DNA of 64,000 bases from Mycoplasma testudineum (GTDB taxonomy: Bacteria > Bacillota_I > Bacilli_A > Mycoplasmatales > Metamycoplasmataceae): NCBI RefSeq assembly GCF_002245785.1, contig NZ_NNCE01000005.1, positions 1-64,000 on the forward strand, written 5' to 3'. Position 1 is the first letter of the stretch, and every line of letters starts with the position of its first letter. Below the pieces are notes generated by a model. The model was not told the origin of the DNA and made no database searches. It saw only the letters and a program-made list of their open reading frames with translations. The position numbers and the translations under genes were made by a program. Positions 44,596-58,472 of the stretch are shown in pieces.

Positions 44596-46564
44596 GATTT
44601 CCTTTTTGTTTTTTTAAAAATAATTTTTTTACTTTGAGCCGATTTTTAGGATTTGAAAAATATGGTATTAGTAATTGTGAAAATAAAACAAGTACTAAAA
44701 TCAATATAATTGCGATAAATGAAGCTTCATACATAATTCCTTGAGCAGATGAAGATGGATTAAATAGTTGTGCAAATATTCTTGTAGTTAATGTTTGTCC
44801 AGGTAAAAGTATATTAACCCGATTCGAACTTGTTAAACCTGCTGTTAAAAATAATGGAGCTGTTTCAGACATAATTCTACCCATTGCTAATATTACAGAA
44901 GTAATTAATCCTTGCATAGCAGCAGGAAGTATTAATTTAAATATTGTTTCAAATCTTGAGATCCCAAGTGCATATGCATTTTGTCTAATGTCTGGATTTA
45001 CATTTGATAGTGATTGTTCAATTGTTCTAACTAATGTAGGTATTATTACGATTACTATTGTTAAAACTCCAGCTAGTATCGAATTAGAATTAGGTCCACC
45101 TGCAGCTAAACCGAGTGTTTGTAGAAAAAATGTTGTCCCAAAAATACCAAATAAAATTGACGGAGTAGAAGCAAGCGAATCGACAAAAAACATAATTGTT
45201 TTTTTCAATTTCTCATTTTGATTATATTCAGTTAAATATATTGATACACCTAAAGCAAACGGTAAGGCTAAGAAGATACCAAGGAACACAATTATTAATG
45301 TATTAAATATTGCTCTTCCTGTACTATCTAAATCAAAACTTGTAATTGTTTGAGTAGGTAAACTTAATGCGTTAATACCATTGAAAAAAACAGATATTAA
45401 AATTCACGAAATAAATCCAATTGCTAGACTAAATGAGAGCATTTCAAAAAATACTTTTCTATAAATGTAAACTTTTTGAAAATAAGATCTTTTAAATCTT
45501 TCGGAAATAAATTTATGAACCTGATCTGTATTATTCTTTTCTAATTTATGTTCATGCTTGTAAATAATATATTCTAAACAATGTGAAATTTGATTTGGAA
45601 TAAATAAAATTACATTACTTATAAATGAATTTATTTTTTTTAAAAATGAGTATTTACTTAGTAATTTAGGATTGCTAAAAACAAAAACAAAGAAATTTAA
45701 TAGCATCACAAAAATTAAAAGTAATATTCCAAAAACATTTAAAACACTTCTAATTTCCATTGTCGCATTTTCTCCAAAATAATTAGACGCAATAATTGAA
45801 CCTAAGGTTTTTAAACTTGACATAAAGATATTTGAATTACTAGAAAAGACAGTATTATAATTTTGACTTACTAAAATAAAATTAAGTGCCATTGTTTCAC
45901 CTATTGCTCTACCAATAGCAACAATAGTTGCAACAATAATTATATTTTTAGCACGCTTTAAAATTACTTTATAAATTGTTCTAGTTTTAGTTAGACCCAA
46001 GGCAAGTCCAGAATGAAATATTTCAACTGGTACTGATTTTATTCCATTATAGGAAAGCAAAATAATAGTTGGCAAAATCATAAATGAAAGCATAATACTT
46101 GCATTTAAAATCGAAAATGATGCAGACACATCTAATAAAATTGATAAAAGCGGACCGAGTGAATTAATTGCAAAAAGTCCAAAAACTACTGAAGGAATTG
46201 CAGCTAAAATATTAATAATAATTAAGAGAATTTTTGCAATTTTTTCTTTAACTCTAAAGTGCAAAAATATTGCCGTTTTAACTCCAATAGGCAAAGCAAT
46301 TAAAATAGAAATTGTAGTTACAATAATTGTAATTGATAAAGGCAATCAAATTGATGCAGATTTATTTTCACCACTTAATTTAAAACTATCACTAAAAATA
46401 CTCAAGCCATATTCTTTTCATCCATCTATTGAACCAACAAAAATAAAAATTACAACTCCGATTAATATTAAAACTACTAATCAAGCAAATATCATTGTTG
46501 TATATTTAAAAAGTGAATTTTTTAACTGTTTATTTTTGATAATTTTTTCATAACTTTTTTGCAT
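44570..46564 (-). CDS. pstA: Phosphate ABC permease, PstC-PstA fusion
   Basis: 664 residues, one frame through several TGA codons. The first half (about 1-330) is PstC-like and the second (about 350-664) is PstA-like, each with ~6 helices and a permease loop (AIGRAIGETMA in the first half, ILAMGRIMSETAP in the second). A fused PstCA of about 650 residues is the norm in mycoplasmas. Stop and start overlap with pstS (TAATG) and pstB. Confidence 0.92.
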
Positions 46565-47751
46565 TATAAAATTCCAAATTTCCCTTCTTCACTTAAAGAA
46601 AAATCATCTGTTCAAAAATCTTGAATATAGTCTTTATAAACAATGTTTCAATCAACATTGTCATTTATTTGAAAACCGTTTTTAAACATTTCTAATTTTT
46701 CAGCTCGACTTAGTTGAATTAATCCTAAACTATTAAAAACATTATCAACATTAGTTTTATTTGCTTCACCAAAAAGCCCATTAAATACAACAAATTCAAT
46801 AAATTTTTTTGTCCCCGTATTTGCACTATCTATACTAATCATAGTATTAAAAGGTCTTACTCAATTATATTTACCTGATCCTAAATTTTCAAGTGTTGGT
46901 AAAACATATGATGATATTTTGTTTTCATCATCATTAGAATAACTTAAAACTGTAAAGCCATCATTTGTTATTTGTTCTAAATTGTTGATAACATACCCTG
47001 CACTTAAATAAATAATACTTCCGTCAATTTGACCGTCAGTTTTAAAACGATTATATGCTTCGACATTAGCTTCAGAAGTTGTTATGGCTTTATTTCCGTA
47101 TTCACCATTTGTTAAAATATTTTTGATTGTTGTATCAAGTTTTGTTTTGATTTTCAAATGTGAATCTTTTAAAAATGCTTCAGCAGTACCACTTACATTT
47201 GATCCACCACTTCTTACGAATGGAACTAAATTTATGTTATTTAATTTTTCATTGTCATTTGATTTAGTATGAATTAAAGTAGATAAACTAACATGATCTA
47301 CTCCTGCAAAAGCTTTATAAATTTCATTTATATTTGCAGCTGAAATTCCTAAATTTTTTGCATCTACATTTGTAGGCAGTTTTACTAGCATTGCAATTCC
47401 ATCTTTAGCTAATGTGACTGTTTTAATTTTTCTATTTTTTCATTGTTGAGTTAATTTTTCGCTTGCTAAAACAGTGCTTTTTGGATTTTTACTTGAATTA
47501 CCTAAAGTTGTACCATTTTCAGCAATTAAAGTAATTCCAAGTCCAGATCCACCTGCTTGAACATTTATTTCGGCTAAATCATCAAATTTTTGATAAGCAT
47601 TTCTAATTTGTGTCATAAACGGCAACACACTTGATGAACCTTTTGCATCAATTACTGTTTCTGGTATGCATGAAACTATAGTTGCACTGGAAAAAAGCGT
47701 AGTTATCCCAATAGTGATAGAAATAAAAGGCTTGAAGAATTTTTTAAACAT
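46564..47751 (-). CDS. pstS: Phosphate-binding lipoprotein (PstS-like)
   Basis: 395 residues. Lipobox TIVSC with Cys about 28, then a PBP fold with GSSSVLPF near the start and the SGGSN..GT.EAF phosphate-loop motif near 200. The mature protein is held to the membrane by lipid and captures phosphate. First gene of pstS-pstCA-pstB-phoU. Start at the ATG 47751. Confidence 0.9.
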
Positions 47752-47909
47752 TATCCGCAATTATGTTATCAAATTTGATTAAAAACGGCAAGATATTAAC
47801 TATATTTTAATTTAAAAAATTTAGAATTACAATTTCAGAAATTTTTGGTAAACTTATCTTATTCTTTAATGATTATTTAAATATTAGGATTTAAAGTCAC
47901 AATTTAAAT

Positions 47910-47915
47910 TATAAT
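47910..47915 (+). promoter_or_regulatory. -10 box of the F1-like ATPase cluster
   Basis: TATAAT 29 nt before the ATG at 47945, with AAGAGGT as the ribosome site between. No good -35 at 17 nt. Confidence 0.55.
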
Positions 47916-47944
47916 TTAAAGGTAAGTTCAAGAGGTAAGTGAAA

Positions 47945-49489
47945 ATGTTCAAAAAAATAAGTGGTTTATCCTACTATCAATTGTCAGATTTGAAAGAATT
48001 GACTTTTACTCGTTTGATAAAATGACAAAACTTATTGAGAATAATTACTTTAGTTGTAATATCAGTAGCAATTTTTTTCACTGTATTTTTTGTAAATCAA
48101 AATATTAACACAATATTAAATAACACAGAAATAAGTTCTACAAATTCAGAATCAATGATTAGTGCTGGTGTTGTAAGATTAATAAATTCAGCTGCATCAT
48201 TCACATTACTTTCAACTTTTGTAGGAATTGCAAACAAGAGAATATTTGAAGATCATAAGCGCTTAGACATTTATTTTTATTGATATTTATTCTATGTTGT
48301 TGCCGGTGTTTTAATGTTCATTATCCCGCTTTATGTACCAGAATTAAGTTATTCAAGCTTATCTTCACCAAATAGTGAATTTGTTTGATTAGAAAATATT
48401 TCAAAGTTGCGTTGAATTCAATATTCAGTTTTAATTTTTATCGTTATTGAATTTTTTCATTCGATTTATGTACTTAAAATTGAAATTTGGATTAAACCTA
48501 GCCAAAGAAGATATTTAAAAAGTAAGTTGATAGCTTTATTTTTTATTGCAATATATTTTTTAGTTTTTATCGGAATTACGTCAGGGCATTACATTGATGT
48601 GTACAATAATTTTGTATTATTTGGTAATGGCTTTGTTGATCAATATCGACAAGATGGGATTTCAAGTTTAGTTTTTAGATTTGTTGGCTATTTTATTTTA
48701 TTGCTTTTGTTATTTTTGCCAATATTATTGTGATTAATTGAAATGTCCAATCTAACTAAAAAAAATTATAGATCCGGATTAAGATTCACTTGAGTGGCTT
48801 TAACAATGATTGCAACATTAATAAATACGACAATAAACTTTTTCAATAATCAATCAAATAGAGCAGCTATAAATGATAATAACTATATTTTGCTTGGTGT
48901 AGCAATTGGATTTGCAGTAGTTATTGCCTTATATGTATTTTTAAGAAAACCAGTTAGAACGAGTTCGTTATATATACAAATATATTTAGGTTTTACATTG
49001 TTTGTTCTAGTTACATTGCATTTGATTTTTAATTCCATTTTTGGATTTTCAACTACATTTGGAATTATAAATCTAATATTTATTTCCTTTGCTATGACAC
49101 CAGGCTTAATTTATGTCCTTCTAACAAAAAGGAAACTAGAAAAAAAATCTAAATTAATAAAACTATTTTATTTTTTTCTAAGCGCATCAATGTCGCTTTT
49201 AACTTTATTATTATTAATTTCACAATATTTTGTAACAATAAATGATGCTATAAATTCAGAAAACTTTAATACATCTACATTAATAGGTGTAATACTAGAT
49301 TTTATATTCAATAGATTGAATTTGTGAGTTTTATTTTATTTATTACTATCAGTTTTATCAACATTAACAATTGCTTGAATACTAATTAGATTTTCTCGCA
49401 GCGTTGTTTTAATTAATGAAAAATATGTTAAAAAACAACAAGAAAAAATAGATAAATTAGTTTTTCAACTAAAACAAAAAGGGGTTTAA
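47945..49489 (+). CDS. Twelve-helix membrane protein of the F1-like ATPase cluster
   Basis: 514 residues, about 12 membrane segments. Short cytoplasmic N-terminus, basic C-terminus with a coiled-coil-like end (residues 475-514). First gene of a seven-gene cluster leading to F1-like alpha and beta. It is not an Fo a or c subunit: no Arg in a conserved helix and no c-type hairpin are visible. It is the likely membrane partner of the motor. Matches the membrane protein that opens the Type 2 cluster in other mycoplasmas (from memory). Confidence 0.75.
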
Positions 49490-49490
49490 T

Positions 49491-50027
49491 ATGAAAAAAG
49501 ATTTAAATTGATTTTGATCATTATTCAAAACAAACAATAGAAAAATTAAAAAAGCAAAACTTTTGAATAACGCAACTATTCAGCAATTTAATGAAATTAT
49601 TGAAGATAAAGAAATATTTCATGCATCATTAATGAATTTCAAATTGGGTATTTATTTTAGACTAAATTTAGTGCATGATGACCCTTCATTTGATGAATTA
49701 ATGAATAGATTAAAGCAAGATATTGAAACAAAAAGAATGATCATTTTTGATAAATGGACATTATCTTGAGAAGAAAAAGAAAATTTAATTGTTCCAGTTT
49801 TACTAAATACAGATGATCTTCCTCCACACGGAGATGCAGCTGATTATTCTAAAAGCAGTAACACAACAACTTCTCAAATATGAAAATTAATTACAGATGA
49901 TATTGATTATCTTTTTGAAAATGAGCAACTCCATTTATTGATAACACCTGATATTATGGTATATGACCGCGTTGAAGGGAAAAAGGTCGCATTATTTGGG
50001 GAAGGATATTTAAGTGGACAAGTATAA
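49491..50027 (+). CDS. Cluster protein 2, unknown soluble
   Basis: 178 residues, no signal peptide, one gene after the membrane protein (1-nt gap). Mixed alpha/beta with helical N-terminal part and a tail ending GEGYLSGQV. The next gene starts inside its end. In the Type 2 F1-like cluster of mycoplasmas this position is occupied by a small subunit that associates with the motor (recalled, not checked). No motif visible. Confidence 0.7.
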
Positions 50028-50835
50028 TGCTTTACTCAAAATAAGAAAAAATTATAAAAATATATATTCATTAGTAAATTTAAATTTTATTCAAATATTG
50101 TCACAGTTTCAAATTCTAAGTGAAAAATTCCAAGGTCAAATGGCAGAAGCCGGCAGATTGAAATGCACTTATGGTGAACTTAATAAAATTTATAAAATTA
50201 AGTCAACTTTTTTTGAAGGTCATAGATATATTGTTGAATCAAAAAAGATGTTAATTTATGTTGCAGAAAAAGCAAAATATTCAGCACTATCTTTTAAAAG
50301 AACTGATGAAGAAATATTAGAACTTTATAAAAAAAATGATTTATTTATACCAATTGGTGATTATGCTATTGAATTTGCTAAAAAAAATGGAATTCCAATT
50401 TATATACAATATGAAACTATTGATATTTCGCATGTTGAAGAACTTCAAGTTTTAGCTTATCAACTTTACATGTCTAAAAAAATAATATCTTTACATATGA
50501 CATTTCCAACTAATAAATTAGAAGATGGAAATACAATGACAATATTACCTGTAAAAGATTTTATGATTGAACAAAAAGATGTTAAAGTTAATATAAAGAA
50601 TGTTGACATATATCCTAATTTATCTGATTACATAAAAAATACAAATCTTATCTATTTAGAATTAACCCTAACAGCATTAATAATTGAAGCTTCTTTTTAT
50701 TCAATGAAACAAAAAATAATTAGAATTAAGACATTATTAGAAACTGTTGAAGATAAAATCAAGAAGATAAATAATGAAATCTTAAAAGAAAAAAGAAAAA
50801 CACTAACAGAAGAAATTATCATTACAACTCAATAA
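50014..50835 (+). CDS. F1 gamma-like subunit
   Basis: 273 residues from a GTG start 14 nt inside the previous gene. Long N-terminal helix (about 1-50), a central alpha/beta domain, and a long C-terminal helix (about 215-270) with A.I.EAS..SMK and NN(E)I.K.(K)..L(T)EEI, which is the F1-gamma pattern of two coiled helices. Gamma is the rotor shaft. The central domain is divergent. Overlaps its neighbour; the next ATG is 10 nt after its stop. Confidence 0.75.
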   Translation: MDKYNALLKIRKNYKNIYSLVNLNFIQILSQFQILSEKFQGQMAEAGRLKCTYGELNKIYKIKSTFFEGHRYIVESKKMLIYVAEKAKYSALSFKRTDEEILELYKKNDLFIPIGDYAIEFAKKNGIPIYIQYETIDISHVEELQVLAYQLYMSKKIISLHMTFPTNKLEDGNTMTILPVKDFMIEQKDVKVNIKNVDIYPNLSDYIKNTNLIYLELTLTALIIEASFYSMKQKIIRIKTLLETVEDKIKKINNEILKEKRKTLTEEIIITTQ

Positions 50836-50845
50836 GGAGATGAAA

Positions 50846-51457
50846 ATGAGTAGAATTGGAAACAAAGCTAATCAATTGGTTGATGCATTAACAACATTAG
50901 TTTTTAAAATTCCTTTTCTGAATAAGTTCTATAAAAAAAATCTCCCACTTAATTTAATAATTTCTGATGAAAAGAAATTCAAAAAAACTGGTATTGAAAT
51001 AGACTTTGAAAAAAAATATAAAGTTTGATGAAAATTAGATAACAACGGAATGTTTTTCAATAATTACGCATCTAAAGGTACAATTGCTTCTGATGTTTTA
51101 TTGCTAAAAATTCAAGTTGATAATAATGGTAAAAATAAATTTAGAAAATTTTTAATTGAAAATGCATATATTGATTATGAGCAAAATTATTTCAGAATTT
51201 CTTTTTTTAGAAATATTTCGGAATTAAAAAATTTTACTAAAAATGAAAATTATTATTCAAAGTCTGAAGTTAACAAAATTTCTAAAGCCACAATTAAACT
51301 ATCAAAAATTTACTCTGCAAAAGAAGAAATTGGATTACTCCCAGAAGAAATAATAGGCTATTTTAATGCACAAAAACAATCAAAAAAATGGAAGCTTTTG
51401 AAACAAAATAAGCTAACTTGTAAGAAGGAAATTAACAATGATGAAAAAGAAATTTAA
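50846..51457 (+). CDS. Cluster protein 4, unknown soluble
   Basis: 203 residues, basic, no membrane helix. AAGGAG 7 nt before the chosen ATG (50846); an ATG six bases earlier is too close. Ends 20 nt inside the next gene. TGA near 51028 is Trp. No motif. Position suggests a delta- or stalk-like linker (inference). Confidence 0.65.
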
Positions 51458-53984
51458 TAAAAAAATATACATTGCTTCTGCAAGTGCTTTAACATTGCCT
51501 GTTGTTGCTATACCTGCAATTGTTTTGAATTTGAATAATGATCAAAACACACAAGTTGAAAATAAAATAACCACTAACTTTTTAATTGAAACACAAGTTG
51601 ATTCATTAACTGCTTTTGCTCAATCTGCAATCAAAGGACAATTAGCAAGAATGAATGAAATTATGAAAGCTGATTCACTAAATGATAATTCAAATACTAC
51701 ATGATTTTCAGATGTATCAACACATCAAAATTTAAGAGAACGTAACTTAATTAAAATTTTTACCGAAATAACTTCACCTAGTTCCACTTATTATTCAACA
51801 TTAAGCGATGCCTTAATGTTAGGAATTAAAAATTATTTGATTTCAGTTCAATTTACTAGTGAACAATACACTTTAATTGGTGCAAATCAAGTTAAACTTG
51901 AAACTATACTTAATACAGTACCAAACGAAAAACTTCAGCAATATATTAATCAATTTTTTTCAAATTGAGAAGCATTTTTCAATACTAAACTTACTGCTAA
52001 TGGAAGAGGATATGAATGATTTTCAGATGTGTTATCAAATGTAAGTTCTATAAACGAAGCATTTAAATACGATGATCCTTCATTTGAATCAACACCCAAT
52101 TCAGAAAGTTACAATGATGTAGTAAATTTGATTTCAAATTATAGTGGGCAGTTTGTATTACAAAAATTAAATTTCAGTCAAATTATTTCAAATGTACAAA
52201 CAGAATTAAAAACTAATTATGAAGCAGATTTAAAAACTCTACAGAGTAAGGAATTTCAAAGTAATATAAAAATTAACCTTGATAGCAATTCATTAAAACT
52301 AACTGGAGATGGCAAATATCTAAATTTTAATTTCTTTGAAAAAAATGATTTTAAATCCACTTTGGAAAATGCTAATAATTTTAGTAGAAATGGCTATTTA
52401 CCTTACTTAATTTCTGACTCAATTGGGAGCATTTTTACTATTAGAAATAATTCCGGTTTGGATGCTACATTTAGAGTAAAAACAGCTCTTGGTAATGCAA
52501 CAAATAATTACACACAAGTTTTTGAAACGGAAATGAGTGTTGATACTTCTGTGGAGTATATATTGGATCAAATTAATAAAGGTTTTAGTAATGAAACACT
52601 AGAAAATACTATTTTTACAGTTGCCGAAAATAAATATAGTGCAGATAAAATCACAGAAGCTGATTTAATTGAAACTGATATATTGAAAAAATACCGTTCT
52701 GTTTTTAATATTGAGTATAGTGATTTTACTTTCAACACTTCAGCACAAGTATTAACTAGAACTTCTAATGCAACAAGTTTAAATAATGCAACCGTTTCTA
52801 TAAAAACAATAAATAATTCACACACAGTAGCTTACAAAAATAATTTTTATCTAAATAAATTAATTCCAGATAAAGCAGCTGAAATTTTAGATGCACCTGA
52901 AATTGCTTCATCATTAACTGCTTTAGGAACAATTACTCCTGGCGGTGTAATAATTAAAAATCAAACTAATTGAAATGAATATATTACGTATAATGAAGCA
53001 GATACTCAAAAATATAAATATACAACTCAAAGTGTTAATTATTTAAATGAAAATAATACCCTAAACGAAAATAAATTGAATGTAGAAACAACTGTTAGTT
53101 TAGTTTCGAATCCAGAAATTCAAAAATCATATACTTCTATTATTTCTAATGTAAAAAGTTCCACTAAAACAACTGAATCAGATTTAAGATATTTTAGAAC
53201 AGATCAAAGTGAAGCAAATACATCTTTAACTGAAAGTTATGGTACTGCTTTTAGTAATTATTTAAAAAACAACGCAGCTGCAGTAGAAACACTTTATATA
53301 AATTCTGTTGGCGAAACACTTGAACAATACAGCTATGATAGTGTTAATGACATTCCAACAATAACTGCAAATCCAATTCGTTATAAAGCCGTTCATGATA
53401 CATTCAAAAATAAATATACTTCTAAAGTTGCAACTGCATACGGTGCTGCTACTAGTCAATCTGAAATCATTGATTCAAGTGATACAGCAATGCTAGCAGC
53501 AGGTGCAGCATTAGCTGCTACATTAGCATCTCAAGGACTAGATTTAGATAAAGATGCTTTACAAAAAATTAATGAATCTCTTACTGATGCTCAAAAAAAA
53601 TCCTTAGCTGCTTTAACTAATGGTATGTCTGAAAATGAAGCAGCTCAGTTTTTAAATGATTCTTCATCAGTAGTAGCAGCTTTCTTGAAAAATTCATTAA
53701 ATGCAGATCAAACAATTAATTTATTGCAACAAATTGCAAATATAAATACAAGCAGTGTTAGATTAGCAACAGATTCAATTGCTGGATCAGTTAAATATGT
53801 AGGACTAGGTTTAGTATCATTTTTTACTCTGATGACTTTAATAGTTGCAATAAGAGGATCGTTAATAAAAGGTAAAGAAAATAAAGGTAGAAAAGCAGCT
53901 ATTGTTGGCTTTACATCTGTGATTACAGTAATTGGAATCATCATAGTTATTGTATTGTTATTAGCAATACTTTCGGTAATTTAA
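51438..53984 (+). CDS. Large surface-type protein of the F1-like ATPase cluster
   Basis: 848 residues. N-terminal signal/anchor (about 9-31), a long Asn/Ser/Thr-rich extracellular-looking domain, an Ala-rich helical part (about 675-760), then two membrane helices (about 785-805 and 820-845) at the end. Starts at ATG 51438 with AAGGAA upstream. It could link an external structure to the ATPase inside. The other cluster proteins have no such ectodomain. Its position matches the large protein that precedes alpha in M. mobile's gliding-motor cluster (from memory). Confidence 0.75.
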
Positions 53985-53992
53985 GGACAAAA

Positions 53993-55638
53993 ATGTACAA
54001 AGATAAAGATAATATTTTATATAAAGAATTTAATGCACATGCTAGTAATAAAAGTAGTACTTTAAAGCAAAATTTTAATAAAAATGTTAATGATCATGTT
54101 TCTAAAAAAAGTAGTTCACAAAATTTGTATATTGAATCAATTAAAGATTACATCGTTAAAATAAGAGGAAAATATCCTTTTAGATTTGGACAAATTTTTC
54201 ACTTAGGACAGCAAAATGTTGAAGGTATTTTAATTAGAGCAACTGAAGAAAGTGCTTTTTTGTTAGTAAATCAAACCCATATAAGTAGTATTAAAGCTGG
54301 CGATATTGCAAAAAACTTTTTGCAAGCTTTTGAAGTTGAAACTAGAAAAAATTTTTACAATTCAATAATTGATATTGAAGGTAATAAAATCTATTCTGAA
54401 CATGATTCAAAATTCGGAGATGATGTTGTCTATAAACATCGTTCTCAAATTTTTAATATTGCTGCAAACATGATGGAAAGAGTTGATTTAAATGAACCAT
54501 TAGAAACTGGTATTTTTACAATTGATGTTTTAATTCCTATCGGAAAAGGACAAAGAGAATTAATAGTTGGTGATGCAAAATCAGGAAAAACAAGCATTGC
54601 TTTAACAACTATAATTAATCAAAAAAATAATGATATAAGAATTGTCTATGTAGCAATTGGCACAAAATTAAATGATTTAAAAGTAATTTATAAAACACTA
54701 GCTGAGCATGATTTAATGAAAAAAGTAATTATCATTTATGCTTCAAGTGATAATGCTTACGAGCAATATTTAGCACCATATGTAGGCATGACACATGCTG
54801 AAAATATTCGCGAAAGCGGTAAAGATGTTTTAATTATTTTTGATGATTTAACAAACCATGCAAACATCTTGCGTGAATCTGCTTTATTAATTAATAAACC
54901 TGTTGGTAAAGAAGCATTTCCGGGAGATTTATTTTACTCACATTCTTCTTTATTAGAAAGAGCTGGTAAATTTGCTACAGGCGGTACCATCACTGCTTTG
55001 CCTATAATTAAAATTTTAAATAACGATATCACTTCATTACTTTCAACTAATGTAATTTCAATTACAGATGGTCAAATTGTTTTAAATAGTGAATTAAAAT
55101 CAAATGGAATAATGCCTGCTATAGATATCAATAAATCAGTTTCTCGTACCGGAAGCAAGGTTCAATCAAAAGTTCTTTCAAAAATAAGTAGTAACATTTT
55201 AAAAATTTATACACAGTACGAACACAATAGTGGATTTGCAGGATCAAGTTATGATTTTAGTGATGCAATTAAGGAAATTATTTCAAAAGGACAAGCACTA
55301 TTTAGTGTTTTAAAACAAGATGAATACCGAATTTATTCAAGAGCTTTTATTTTGATCTTAGCTTATATAATCGAATGAAGAATACTAGAACAAAAACTTA
55401 ATGCAAATGAATTGGTGCGCTTTATTCATTATGTTTTACACAATACATTAACTGGTCAAGCAATAATTAAAGCTGTGAGCCAAACTAAAAATAATATTGA
55501 TGAAACATTATTAAAATTCTACATAACTGATTTGCTAAAACAATATGAGAAATTAAAACAGGATTCAAAAATGTTTGATTTTGACAAACAAACATTTAGC
55601 ATTACGCCAAAGCAATGACAAAAAATTAAGGAGACATT

Positions 55639-55654
<16 letters not shown>
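53993..55654 (+). CDS. F1-like ATPase alpha-type subunit
   Basis: 553 residues. Extra N-terminal stretch of ~50 Lys/Asn/Ser-rich residues, then the F1 alpha fold: Walker A GDAKSGKT (193-200), IIFDDL, and the arginine-finger region SVSRTG (Arg385). TGA at 55616-55618 and 55640-55642 are Trp, so the protein runs to TAG at 55654 and overlaps beta by 16 nt, covering beta's ribosome site. The sequence differs strongly from the housekeeping AtpA type. Confidence 0.88.
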
Positions 55655-57054
<1,400 letters not shown>

Positions 57055-57058
57055 AAAT

Positions 57059-58423
57059 ATGCAAAAAAAATATGAAGAAAATTTTATGACATTATTAACG
57101 AATCACTTGAAAGAAAGTGGTTTTGTTTTTCAAGGTAGTGAAATTTATGGCGGTCTTTCAAATACTTGAGATTACGGACCTTACGGAACAATTTTAAAAG
57201 ATAAAATTTCAAATTTTTGAAAATCTTATTTTATTAAAAATAGAAAAAATTCATATTTAATTGATTCTAAAATTTTAATGAATCCACTAGTATGAAAAAG
57301 TTCGGGTCATTTAAGTAATTTTACTGATTTATTAATTGAAAATAAATTGACTCAAAAAAGATATAGAGCAGATCATTTACTCGAAGCATTTTATAGTGAA
57401 TCGGAAGTTGCAAAATTCACTCAAGAACAAATGCTTGATTTAATTAAGAAGCATTATCCAAATATTGAAAATAAAAAAACTGAATGATCAGAAATTCGTA
57501 AATTTAATTTAATGTTCGAAACATATCAAGGAGTTATTGAAGGCAAAAAAGACACAATATATTTGCGTCCTGAAACAGCTCAAGGAATTTTTATAAATTT
57601 TAAAAATGTTCAAAGAACAATGAGAGCTCATTTGCCTTTAGCAATTGGTCAAATTGGTAAATCGTTTAGAAATGAAGTTACACCTGGTAATTTTATTTTT
57701 AGAACAAGAGAATTTGAACAAATGGAATTGGAAGTATTTGTTGATCCAGAAAAATCAATGGAAGCTTTTGACGAGTATGTAAATGCTTCATATGAATTTG
57801 TATTATCTCTTGGAATTGAAAAAGAAAATATTAGAATTAGAAAACATAGTGATGAAGAACTAAGTCACTATTCAAAAGCAACATCAGATATTGAATTTTT
57901 ATTTCCTTGAGGATGAGGTGAGTTAATGGGAATCGCCCATAGAGGTGATTATGATTTATCACAACATGAATTAGGTTCAAAAGTTAATTTACAATACCAA
58001 GATCCTTTTACAAATAAAAAGTACATTCCACACGTAATTGAGCCTTCAGTTGGTCTAGATAGATTGATGCTAGCTATTTTGTGTCAAAGTTTTGAAATTG
58101 ATGAAATGAATGATAATAGAATCTTACTTGATTTGCCAGTTCAATTATCTATTCATGATGTAGCAATCTTACCTTTAGTTAAAAAACAATTAGACGAAGC
58201 AGAAATCATTGAATCAAAACTAAAACAATTAGGTTTAAGTACAATACTTGATTCTTCTGGTTCGATTGGAAAAAGATACAGAAGATATGATTCTCTCGGA
58301 ATAAAATATTGTTTGACAATTGATTATGATTCAAGTTCTGAACAAACATTTACTTTAAGAGATAGTAAAACAATGGAACAAAAAAGATTATCATTAGAAC
58401 AGATAATAAATTTAATTCAATAA
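57059..58423 (+). CDS. glyS: Glycyl-tRNA synthetase
   Basis: 454 residues, the dimeric class II type. Motif 1 region YGGLSNTWDYGP, motif 2 [21 protein letters not shown], motif 3 EPSVGLDRL, then an anticodon-binding domain (about 360-454). No own promoter is seen. It starts 4 nt after the F1-like beta gene, so it is probably cotranscribed. Terminator follows. Note that motif 2 is given here in its conserved form and spans about residues 205-225. Confidence 0.95.
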
Positions 58424-58445
58424 TTGCCTTAGGGCAATTTTAATA
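58422..58445 (+). terminator. Terminator after glyS
   Basis: AATTGCC pairs with GGCAATT over a short loop (TTAG), then TTTAA. The glyS stop lies in the first bases. Confidence 0.7.
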
Positions 58446-58472
58446 TTTATAATATTTAAAAAAGGAGATTGT

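Noticed and set aside
44570-46564. PstC-PstA fusion as a novel feature
   Set aside because: The fused permease is normal for mycoplasmas, so it is annotated but not reported as a finding.
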